Shown here: in pieces, positions 1 through 8,352 of the stretch
Layout: every line of letters starts with the position of its first letter
How positions within the stretch are numbered: the stretch's first letter is position 1
Assembly: GCA_947588825.1 (NCBI GenBank)
Contig: CANPZU010000026.1
Location: forward strand, 1-35,637
Source: an uncultured Clostridia bacterium
GTDB lineage: Bacteria > Bacillota > Clostridia > Oscillospirales > CAG-272
Direction: 5' to 3'
DNA length: 35,637 bases
The notes under the pieces: generated by a model
What the model was told of the DNA's origin: nothing
Database searches by the model: none
Seen by the model: only the letters and a program-made list of their open reading frames with translations
Position numbers and translations under genes: made by a program

Positions 1-12
1 TAATTAAAAAAC

Positions 13-46
13 ATCCGAGATTCACTTCCTTCAGTGAACCTCGGAT
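13..46. terminator. Bidirectional intrinsic terminator after the LCP gene
   Basis: A 13-bp stem (13-25 with 34-46) encloses an 8-nt loop. It has a T-run on the plus side (46-52) and an A-run on the plus strand before it, which reads as U in minus-strand RNA. Read on the minus strand, the one non-Watson-Crick position becomes a G-U pair, so it best suits the minus-strand LCP gene that ends at 155. It could also end a plus-strand gene left of the window. Confidence 0.8.
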
Positions 47-154
47 TTTTTTGGCCTGTTTTTTTACAGCCCCTTGTCGATGATTTATGTGGTATGGTAA
101 AAGTTTTTTGCTCAATTTAAATGTTAAATGCGCGCACGGAATGCAAATACAGGT

Positions 155-1267
155 TCATTCGACTACTCCGTTGATATAATTTTCAAGAGCCTTGATGTTC
201 TTCTCAAAATCTACGCTGAGCACGCTCATGCCGCGGATCCGTGCGTATTTCCAAGAGCCGCTGACGGGCAGATTGTAGGATTTGATATCATACTTTGAGT
301 ATGTCGGAAAGTTGAAGAGCATTGCGGTGATCTCGCTTTGCGTTAAGTTTGTGGCGACTTGCGGCAAAAACTCGTTAAGAAGGTCGTTTACTGTCGAAAA
401 GCTCATTTTTTTGAGCTTTTCGGAAAGGAGCGTCAGAACCTCACGCTGGCGCGCGGTACGCGCAAAGTCTGCTCCGAGATTGCCCTTTGGCACATAACGG
501 CAGCGGCAGTATCTCAAAGTCTGAGCGCCGTTGAGATGCACTACGCCGGGCTGCGCGCTTCCTTGTAGTCCGACAAAATTGATTTCTGCTTGTGTAAGCG
601 TGATATCCACTCCGCCGAGCTTGTTTATAACATTTTCAAATCCGAAGAAATTAATCCTCACATATTTGTCGATGTGAAGCTTGAAGTTTTCCTCGATGGT
701 GTCCAGCAAAAGCGAGATGCCGCCCGAGGAATAGGAGGCGTTTATACGGTTGTATGTGTCGATTGTGGGAATGTGCAGGTAAATATCTCTCATTAGGGAG
801 GTCATGACGATTTGCTTTGTTTTTCTATTGATGGAAAGAACAATCATCGAGTCAGAACGCCCGCGCGCGGTCACCGTGCGTCCGTCGGTCCCGACAAGCA
901 GTATGTTTGTCACGTCCTCGTCAAAATCGACTACGTATTCGTGATTTGTATTGTCGTCTATGTTGTCTTCGATTTCCTTCTGCTGATCGGGCGGCGTGGG
1001 ATCTATCGGAGGGAGCGAAGGGTCCGTCGTTCCGGTGCCGGTCACATTGGGATACTGCTGGCTCCAATCATCTGTTTCGTCGACGATATCAATGATTTCA
1101 TTGTCTTCATCTGTCGGAACATAATTTAATTTATTGTAATAGTGACTTATCAGGGCGAAAATCGAGACGCCTGCGATGAGAGCGAGCGCAAGAATAACAG
1201 AAACGACCGTTATGAGTATCTTGCACCAAAGCTTCATCTTTTTCTTTGGCGGTTTTGTGCTGTTCAT
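155..1267 (-). CDS. LytR-CpsA-Psr (LCP) family wall glycopolymer ligase
   Basis: This 370-residue membrane protein belongs to the LCP family. Members transfer undecaprenyl-linked glycopolymers such as teichoic acids or capsule onto peptidoglycan at the outer membrane face. A Lys-rich N-terminus is followed by one membrane segment (about 14-40), then an acidic Pro/Thr-rich linker (about 50-115), then the LCP domain. Diagnostic residues are the NILLVGTDGR strand (Asp128), RGRSDS (Arg135 to Asp139) and SLMRD (Arg160, Asp161), which bind the lipid pyrophosphate and metal in the family. The start is supported by an AAAGGAG ribosome site about 10 nt upstream. It is monocistronic, with its own promoter (1366-1394) and terminator (13-46). 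The polymer it handles cannot be told from sequence. Confidence 0.93.
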   Translation of the reverse strand: MNSTKPPKKKMKLWCKILITVVSVILALALIAGVSIFALISHYYNKLNYVPTDEDNEIIDIVDETDDWSQQYPNVTGTGTTDPSLPPIDPTPPDQQKEIEDNIDDNTNHEYVVDFDEDVTNILLVGTDGRTVTARGRSDSMIVLSINRKTKQIVMTSLMRDIYLHIPTIDTYNRINASYSSGGISLLLDTIEENFKLHIDKYVRINFFGFENVINKLGGVDITLTQAEINFVGLQGSAQPGVVHLNGAQTLRYCRCRYVPKGNLGADFARTARQREVLTLLSEKLKKMSFSTVNDLLNEFLPQVATNLTQSEITAMLFNFPTYSKYDIKSYNLPVSGSWKYARIRGMSVLSVDFEKNIKALENYINGVVE

Positions 1268-1645
1268 GTGATTTATTCTCCTTTCGGCTGTATCACGGAG
1301 ATTTGCCGTGTAATTTTGTCAACAACGCATAATCATAATATAGATGTTTTAAAATCATGCTTTGAATTATATCATGTATTTATGAATAAATCAAGAAGGT
1401 TTACCAAACATTTCGTTTCACTCTTGTAAATTGTCGAAAATAAGGTGAAAAAAACGACAATTCCCATATTAAAATTATATTATACTAAACTAAGAAATAT
1501 TATTCCTGTTTGTCTTATCGGTTCGGCATGACAAAGAGTATGGGTATACGCGATTTTGCAAAAACAATAAAATGAAAATGCCGCAATTCGGCAAAGCGCC
1601 GAAAGCTTTGCTATTTATACGGATTGCGGGCAGGATTTTATAGCT
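1268..1645. other. Intergenic region between LCP gene and heat-shock promoter, no gene seen
   Basis: AT-rich and without a credible reading frame on either strand. It holds the LCP promoter, an inverted repeat ATTGTCG (1430-1436) / CGACAAT (1455-1461) of unknown role, and a small hairpin TTCGGC (1587-1592) / GCCGAA (1598-1603). No known RNA family was recognised. Confidence 0.5.
1366..1394 (-). promoter_or_regulatory. Sigma-A-type promoter for the LCP gene
   Basis: On the minus strand TTGATT (1394-1389) lies 17 nt before a perfect TATAAT (1371-1366). It would give a leader of about 90 nt before the start at 1267. Confidence 0.6.
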
Positions 1646-1675
1646 TTGCATTTACAATAAAGGAAAAAATATATC
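1646..1675 (+). promoter_or_regulatory. Heat-shock operon promoter P1
   Basis: TTGCAT (1646-1651), an 18-nt spacer, then TATATC (1670-1675). The predicted transcript start falls at the first CIRCE-like repeat (1681-1708), the usual repressor placement for HrcA. Confidence 0.5.
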
Positions 1676-1680
1676 GAATT

Positions 1681-1708
1681 TTAGCACTCCTTGTGGCGCG
1701 TGTGCTAA
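1681..1708 (+). promoter_or_regulatory. CIRCE-like HrcA operator 1
   Basis: The left arm TTAGCACTC (1681-1689) is a perfect CIRCE half-site. The right arm GTGTGCTAA (1700-1708) differs from GAGTGCTAA at one base. The spacer is 10 nt rather than the canonical 9. It sits immediately downstream of P1, so HrcA bound here would block initiation. Confidence 0.8.
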
Positions 1709-1741
1709 TATTAACAAAAAGTTCATTTAATAGTCATCATT

Positions 1742-1770
1742 TTGTCACAAAAGGATGGTATATTTAGAAC
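1742..1770 (+). promoter_or_regulatory. Heat-shock operon promoter P2
   Basis: TTGTCA (1742-1747), a 17-nt spacer, then TAGAAC (1765-1770). The predicted start is at the second CIRCE-like element, 30-40 nt before the ribosome site of hrcA. Confidence 0.5.
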
Positions 1771-1777
1771 AACAAAT

Positions 1778-1804
1778 TTAGCACTCCGATGAAAATGTTG
1801 CTAA
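1778..1804 (+). promoter_or_regulatory. CIRCE-like HrcA operator 2
   Basis: Perfect left arm TTAGCACTC (1778-1786), canonical 9-nt spacer, and a decayed right arm TGTTGCTAA (1796-1804) that keeps the outer six bases of GAGTGCTAA. It directly follows P2, repeating the arrangement at P1. Confidence 0.72.
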
Positions 1805-1843
1805 ACGCGATATAAAAGGTTGACCAAACGGAGATATAGCACA

Positions 1844-2917
1844 ATGTCACAGTTGAGCGAGAGAAAGAAAAAGATTCTTAAAGCTGTAATAGACGAGCAC
1901 ATTTCGGCGGGCGAGCCCGTCGGTTCAAAGCTGCTGTCTCAGAATCGGCAGATCGCGCTCTCGTCTGCCACCATCAGAAATGAGCTGGCGGAGCTTACCG
2001 AAATGGGGTATCTGATACAGCCTCACACCTCCGCCGGCCGTGTTCCTTCCGAAAAAGGATACAGGTTTTATGTGGATATGCTCATGCAGGATTATAACGT
2101 CACATCCATGGAGGTGAAAGGGCTCAGCGAAATGCTTAAGGAGCGTACCTCCCGTTTGGACAAGATAATCGACGACGCGGGCAAGCTCATTTCCTCTCTG
2201 ACGCATTATCCCGCAATTTCTGTAAAGTCATTCAGAGGAAAAGAAACGGTCAAACGGTATAATCTGATGTTCCTTGATAAAAACTCCTTTATGATGGTTA
2301 TGCTCATAAATGAGGCTAATATCAAGACAAAGCATATAATCACCGAGCTTCCGATAGACGAGCAGGCGATGGCCTTTATACAAAAGGCGCTTAACACTTA
2401 CCTTGTGAATGTAATGCCCGACATTTTGACGTATGCTCAGATAATGGAATTTGAAAATGCCCTCGGAGCGTACGGCTCTCTTGCCTCTCTCCTTTTAAAA
2501 AATGTTTACGAAGCTTTGAGCGAGGGCGAGACTTCCGACATGAGGGTCGAAGGGGTCGACCGTTTTTTGGAATACCCGGAATACACGTCGGTCGAAAAGC
2601 TGCGTTCCATGCTTGAAATGCTCTCAAGCAGAGAAGGAATTCTGAAGCTTGTTGAAAATTCCGATACAGAGGGAGTGCATGTATATATAGGTTCGGAAAA
2701 CTCGGCGGATGCGTCGGGAGAATCGACGATAATTTTTAAAACCATAACGGTGGGCGGAAAGCCCATCGGCGCAATCGGAGTCGTGGGGCCTTGCAGAATG
2801 GATTATTCAAAGGTGATATCAACGGTCGAACAACTTTCACAGAGTGTTGCCGATATGATAGAAAACAGGCGTTCACTGCCTGAGGGAAAAAAGAAAGAGG
2901 ATCATGGAGGTAATTAG
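1844..2917 (+). CDS. hrcA: Heat-inducible transcription repressor HrcA
   Basis: The product is a 357-residue HrcA. This repressor binds CIRCE operators and is stabilised by the GroE chaperonin, so it releases class I heat-shock genes when misfolded protein titrates GroE. The N-terminal winged helix (about 1-75) carries the family signature from SERKKKILKAVIDEH through EPVGSKLL, SSATIRNELAEL and HTSAGRVPSEKGYRFYVD. A GAF-like core and dimerisation region follow. ATG at 1844 is preferred over an upstream TTG at 1820 because GGAG (1830-1833) lies 10 nt before it and the protein then begins as HrcA usually does. It is first in the operon, 5 nt before grpE, behind two CIRCE-like operators, so it is probably autoregulated. 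Confidence 0.96.
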   Translation: MSQLSERKKKILKAVIDEHISAGEPVGSKLLSQNRQIALSSATIRNELAELTEMGYLIQPHTSAGRVPSEKGYRFYVDMLMQDYNVTSMEVKGLSEMLKERTSRLDKIIDDAGKLISSLTHYPAISVKSFRGKETVKRYNLMFLDKNSFMMVMLINEANIKTKHIITELPIDEQAMAFIQKALNTYLVNVMPDILTYAQIMEFENALGAYGSLASLLLKNVYEALSEGETSDMRVEGVDRFLEYPEYTSVEKLRSMLEMLSSREGILKLVENSDTEGVHVYIGSENSADASGESTIIFKTITVGGKPIGAIGVVGPCRMDYSKVISTVEQLSQSVADMIENRRSLPEGKKKEDHGGN

Positions 2918-2922
2918 CTATA

Positions 2923-3519
2923 ATGCCGGAAGAAAAGAATTCAAACATGAATCAGCCCGCCGAAGAAGAGAGCGCGTCGCCGCAAAGCGAAGCGGAAGCT
3001 CAAAGCGTTTCGGAGAGTGAAGAGGAAAAGGATAATTCAAAAAAGAAAAAGGAAGAAAAGAGACTTAAAAAAGAGAACGCCGAGCTTTGTGAAAAGGTTG
3101 CGGGCCTTGAAAAGGAAAACAAGGAGCTTTCGGATAAGTACATGAGGCTCGCCGCCGAATATGACAATTTCAGAAAGCGTTCTCAAAAGGAAAAAGAGGG
3201 AATATACACCGATGCATATTCCGACGCGGTCGGCCTGATACTCCCGGTTGCCGATAATCTCGAACGCGCACTTAAATTCAGCGACGGCGCAAGCGTTGTC
3301 GATGGGGTCAAGATGACTCTGACCCAACTGAATTCGGCCTTTGAAAAAATGGGAATCACCGAGATAGAGACAAAGGTGTTTGATCCTAATATGCATAACG
3401 CCGTTATGCACATAGAGGACGAGGCGTACGGGGAAAACGAAATAGTCGAGGTTTTTCAAAAAGGGTATATCCGAGGCGACAAGGTTATAAGATTTGCAAT
3501 GGTTAAAGTTGCAAACTGA
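2923..3519 (+). CDS. grpE: Nucleotide exchange factor GrpE
   Basis: The product is a 198-residue GrpE, the cytoplasmic dimer that releases ADP from DnaK. An acidic Ser/Glu/Gln-rich tail (about 1-40) precedes a long charged coiled coil (about 40-95), then the core with AAEYDNFRKRSQKE and LPVADNLERAL, and the C-terminal beta domain ending GYIRGDKVIRFAMVKVAN. These are family signatures and the length is normal. GGAGG (2906-2910) lies 12 nt before the ATG, a little longer than usual. It starts 5 nt after hrcA and 62 nt before dnaK, in one operon. Confidence 0.96.
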   Translation: MPEEKNSNMNQPAEEESASPQSEAEAQSVSESEEEKDNSKKKKEEKRLKKENAELCEKVAGLEKENKELSDKYMRLAAEYDNFRKRSQKEKEGIYTDAYSDAVGLILPVADNLERALKFSDGASVVDGVKMTLTQLNSAFEKMGITEIETKVFDPNMHNAVMHIEDEAYGENEIVEVFQKGYIRGDKVIRFAMVKVAN

Positions 3520-3566
3520 AAAACAGCATAAAAAAACATTAAAATTAATAGAATTAATCATACTGA

Positions 3567-5438
<1,872 letters not shown>

Positions 5439-5489
5439 TATTATTAAGGCAGGATATGTTCCTCGCTTTAACAAAGTCACAGAATTTAC

Positions 5490-5521
5490 GGGGCTGCCGC
5501 GCCTTATGCGCGGGCAGCCCC
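5490..5521 (+). terminator. Strong hairpin between dnaK and dnaJ (attenuator or partial terminator)
   Basis: Arms GGGGCTGCC + GCGC (5490-5502) pair with GCGC + GGCAGCCCC (5508-5521) around a 5-nt loop with one bulged G. The following sequence is only moderately T-rich (TTTGCTTTAATT, starting 7 nt later). Partial termination or protection of the dnaK 3' end is more likely than complete termination. Confidence 0.5.
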
Positions 5522-5648
5522 CGGAGTTTGCTTTAATTAGGATCGTTTGACCCACGCAAGTCAACCTTCTGCATGTGCAATAAGCGTTTTGAGGCATATA
5601 GCTTATGTGCCGGGCGAGGTCCGAAAAGAAGTGAGAAAGGAATAAGGC

Positions 5649-5677
5649 TTCACTGCATCTTATGTGCGGCATATCAT
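5649..5677 (+). promoter_or_regulatory. Possible internal promoter before dnaJ
   Basis: TTCACT (5649-5654), 17 nt, TATCAT (5672-5677), about 70 nt before dnaJ. Each box is imperfect. The call rests mainly on spacing and on lying downstream of a possible terminator. Confidence 0.3.
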
Positions 5678-5746
5678 ATTATTGCATAAGCGGCGCAGTT
5701 TGACGCGGCGCGGCGAAAAGAAGCCGGGAAAAGGTTATAAAATATC

Positions 5747-6856
5747 ATGGCGGAGCAAAAACGCGATTATTACGAGGTATTGGGAGTGCCCAAGAACGCC
5801 TCGGACAGTGATATCAAAAAGGCGTACCGAACGCTTGCAAAAAAATATCATCCGGATATGAATCCGAATGACAAAGAGGCGGAAGTGAAGTTCAAAGAGG
5901 TCAACGAGGCTTACTCTGTGCTTTCCGACGCTGATAAAAAGGCCAAATACGATCAGTTCGGGTTCGCGGGCGTCGATCCCAACATGAGCGCGGGAGCCGG
6001 CGCCGAGTACGGCGATTTTGCAGGAGGCTTTTCCGATTTCGGAGACATTTTTTCCTCGTTTTTCGGCGGTTTCGGCGGCACTCAGACTCGCAGAAACGGG
6101 CCGATTGCCGGAGATGATCTCAGCGTCAGGGTCAATCTGACATTTGAAGAAGCGGTTTTCGGCTGCAAAAAAAATATCGAATATAACAGGATAGAAAAGT
6201 GTTCGGAATGCGCGGGCACCGGCGCGGCCAAAGGCACCTCCCCCGAGGTTTGTCCAAACTGTAAGGGAAGCGGTCAGGTAAGGGTAACACAGCGTACAAT
6301 GCTCGGTATGATGCAGACCACAAAGGCTTGTGATTACTGTCACGGAAGCGGGCGTATAATCAAAAAACCGTGCACAAATTGCAACGGCAAAGGTGCAGTC
6401 AGACTGCGCAAGAAGATCGAAGTCAGTATCCCCGCCGGTATTGACGACGGCCAAAAGGTGTTTCTTTCGGGTCAGGGCAACGAGGGAAGAAACGGCGGAC
6501 CGGCGGGAGATCTTATAATATATATTTCTGTGGCAAGGCACAGGATTTTTGAAAGAGACGGTTTGAACCTGTATTGCAGCATTCCCATCACTTTTTCACA
6601 GGCGGCCTTGGGAGCGCAGATAGATATTCCCACTCTTGACAAGAGTGTAAAGTTCGATATACCCGAGGGGACTCAGACCGGGACCTCATTTACCCTGAAG
6701 GGAAAGGGTGTGAAACAGGTCAGGGGCAGACAGTACGGGGATATAATATTTACCGTTTCCGTGCAGACTCCGAGAAATCTTACGGAGGATCAAAAGGAAC
6801 TGCTCAGACAACTTGAAGGTCTTGAAGACGATAAAAAACGCAAAAAGAAAAAGTAA
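5747..6856 (+). CDS. dnaJ: Chaperone DnaJ (Hsp40, class A)
   Basis: The 369-residue class A J-protein delivers substrates to DnaK and stimulates its ATPase. The J domain (about 5-70) contains the HPD motif (YHPDMNPN). A Gly/Phe-rich stretch follows (about 75-110). The zinc domain has four complete CxxCxGxG modules: [24 protein letters not shown] and CTNCNGKG. Two beta-rich C-terminal domains follow and a Lys/Arg tail ends the protein. The length is slightly shorter than E. coli DnaJ but complete. The ribosome site (AAAAGG) is weak and about 13 nt upstream. prmA follows after 21 nt. Confidence 0.98.
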   Translation: MAEQKRDYYEVLGVPKNASDSDIKKAYRTLAKKYHPDMNPNDKEAEVKFKEVNEAYSVLSDADKKAKYDQFGFAGVDPNMSAGAGAEYGDFAGGFSDFGDIFSSFFGGFGGTQTRRNGPIAGDDLSVRVNLTFEEAVFGCKKNIEYNRIEKCSECAGTGAAKGTSPEVCPNCKGSGQVRVTQRTMLGMMQTTKACDYCHGSGRIIKKPCTNCNGKGAVRLRKKIEVSIPAGIDDGQKVFLSGQGNEGRNGGPAGDLIIYISVARHRIFERDGLNLYCSIPITFSQAALGAQIDIPTLDKSVKFDIPEGTQTGTSFTLKGKGVKQVRGRQYGDIIFTVSVQTPRNLTEDQKELLRQLEGLEDDKKRKKKK

Positions 6857-6877
6857 GGGAAAGTCTGATTAAGGTTT

Positions 6878-7804
6878 ATGGAATGGACGCAGATAAAGGT
6901 TCGCTGTAAAAGAGAGGATCTTGAAACGGTATCGGCAGTTATGTGTATGCTTGATAATGGCCTTATGATAGAGGATTATAGTGATATCGAGGAAAATCTC
7001 ATGCCCTTATACGGTGAGCTTATTGACGACAGTATACTTAATGCCGACAAAAGCATATCAAGCGTAAGCATTTTCGTGCCGGAGGAAAAATCCTATACCG
7101 ATTATGTGGCTTATATCAAAGAAAGGCTTACATATCTCGGCGTGTGCGGTTACTTTATCACACTTGAGGGCGTTGACGAGCAGGATTGGGCAAATGCGTG
7201 GCGGGAGTACTACAAGCCGATTCATATAGGTAAAAGCCTTGTGGTAGTCCCGGCATGGCAGGAGTATACTCCAAATGACGGCGAGATCACTATAAAAATG
7301 GACCCGGGTATGGCTTTCGGAACAGGCACACACGAGACGACAAGACTTTGCGCCGCAATGCTTGAAAAGCATATGAAAAAAGGGGACAGGGTGCTTGATA
7401 TTGGTACGGGAAGCGGCATACTTTCCTTGTTTGCCGTAAAGCTCGGAGCCTCTTTTGCAAACGCTTATGACATTGACCCTGTGGCAATAAGGGTAGCAAA
7501 GGAAAACGCAAGAGTAAACGGCGTCACATCGTTTGATTGCGACGTGTCCGACCTGCTCTCAAATGTCGACCTTTCGCACGGAAAATATGATTTTGCCATG
7601 GCAAATATCGTTTCGGATATACTTATAAGAATGTCAAACAACGTATCAAACTATCTTAAAAAGGGAGCGAAGATCGTCTGCTCCGGCATTATTGAAGGCA
7701 GATGCAGCGACGTTGTCTTGGCAATGACAAACGTCGGTTTTGACCTTGTCGACGAAGATGGCGAAAATGATTGGAAAGTACTTGTTTTTCAAAATAAAAT
7801 GTGA
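6878..7804 (+). CDS. prmA: Ribosomal protein L11 methyltransferase PrmA
   Basis: This 308-residue enzyme is predicted to trimethylate residues of ribosomal protein L11 using S-adenosylmethionine. The N-terminal domain that grips L11 is followed by the family linker containing WANAWREYYKPIHIG and the GMAFGTGTHETTRLC segment. The Rossmann domain has motif I VLDIGTGSG (about 172-180), an acidic strand end AYDIDPVA and a catalytic-loop motif MANIVSDI, which corresponds to NILADV/I in relatives. It lies 21 nt after dnaJ, a conserved gene order in Bacillota, and is probably cotranscribed with the heat-shock operon. Confidence 0.95.
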   Translation: MEWTQIKVRCKREDLETVSAVMCMLDNGLMIEDYSDIEENLMPLYGELIDDSILNADKSISSVSIFVPEEKSYTDYVAYIKERLTYLGVCGYFITLEGVDEQDWANAWREYYKPIHIGKSLVVVPAWQEYTPNDGEITIKMDPGMAFGTGTHETTRLCAAMLEKHMKKGDRVLDIGTGSGILSLFAVKLGASFANAYDIDPVAIRVAKENARVNGVTSFDCDVSDLLSNVDLSHGKYDFAMANIVSDILIRMSNNVSNYLKKGAKIVCSGIIEGRCSDVVLAMTNVGFDLVDEDGENDWKVLVFQNKM

Positions 7805-7915
7805 TATAACATAAAAAGAGCGTACAATTGTACAATTAATAAAAGAAAAACTTTTAAACCGACGCTTATTTTGCGCTTGACGATTTTGACTTGCGGAATG
7901 ATAAAAGGTGATATT

Positions 7916-8098
7916 ATGAAAAAAATATTTGCTGTTATTCTCATTTTGCTTCTTGCCTTTGCTTTGGTTTCCTGCCGTGACAAAGATAACAAAGATGATG
8001 AGAACGGGACGACAACAGATAATAACGTGTCGGTAAGTACAAATGAAATAATTTCCGGCGACGAGGAAGATTGGGGAGAACTCAAGCCTCTTTCCTGA
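7916..8098 (+). CDS. Small acidic lipoprotein, unknown function
   Basis: A 60-residue predicted lipoprotein. MKK and a hydrophobic stretch are followed by a lipobox ending LVSC (Cys20). The mature part is only about 40 residues, strongly acidic (DKDNKDDENG, SGDEEDWGE) and Thr/Ser-rich. The ATG at 7916 is chosen over an upstream in-frame start at 7871 because AAAGGTG (7904-7910) precedes it and the signal peptide begins there. It follows prmA by 111 nt, a gap containing the palindrome GTACAATTGTAC (7822-7833). No function can be assigned. Similar short lipid-anchored acidic peptides are often fast-evolving. Confidence 0.7.
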   Translation: MKKIFAVILILLLAFALVSCRDKDNKDDENGTTTDNNVSVSTNEIISGDEEDWGELKPLS

Positions 8099-8126
8099 TT
8101 GCTCAATACTATGTTATTGCTGCCTT

Positions 8127-8149
8127 AAAAAGGTGTTTTGCGCCTTTTT
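8127..8149 (+). terminator. Probable terminator of the heat-shock/prmA operon
   Basis: AAAAAGGTG (8127-8135) pairs with CGCCTTTTT (8141-8149) through one G-U pair over a 5-nt loop. An outer CTGCC/GGCAG stem can extend it. The T-run lies within the stem. Confidence 0.55.
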
Positions 8150-8193
8150 GGGGCAGTGCTTTGTATGTGGGCGGATTTTGTACAATAAAATGA

Positions 8194-8222
8194 TTGACAA
8201 AAGGGGATTTTGTATTTATAAT
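8194..8222 (+). promoter_or_regulatory. Perfect consensus sigma-A promoter for the topoisomerase-like gene
   Basis: TTGACA (8194-8199), exactly 17 nt, TATAAT (8217-8222). The leader to the ATG at 8353 would be about 125 nt, AT-rich and purine-rich near its end. Confidence 0.85.
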
Positions 8223-8352
8223 TATATGAGGGTGTGTGACGTCAAAAGTCAGACAAGAGCTCAAACATACCCTAAAAAGAAAAAAATAAAAGCGTAAAAT
8301 TATAAATATTCGGCAAGTCAAAGTCGATAAAATAAAAAAACGGAAAAATCAG

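Larger units (their letters stand above)
5439..5746 (+). other. Long dnaK-dnaJ intergenic region
   Basis: This 308-nt stretch has no credible gene. It holds a GC-rich hairpin (5490-5521), a possible weak promoter (5649-5677) and two short direct repeats of TTATGTGC (near 5603 and 5660). The gap is large compared with the other junctions of the operon. Confidence 0.6.

Noticed and set aside
1430-1461. Inverted repeat ATTGTCG/CGACAAT as a promoter for the LCP gene
   Set aside because: The TTGTCG on the minus strand has no -10 box at proper spacing. The better promoter is at 1366-1394.
5735-6541. Open frame of about 268 codons on the minus strand
   Set aside because: Antisense to dnaJ, whose J domain and four zinc modules are complete. 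The frame is a by-product of codon bias.
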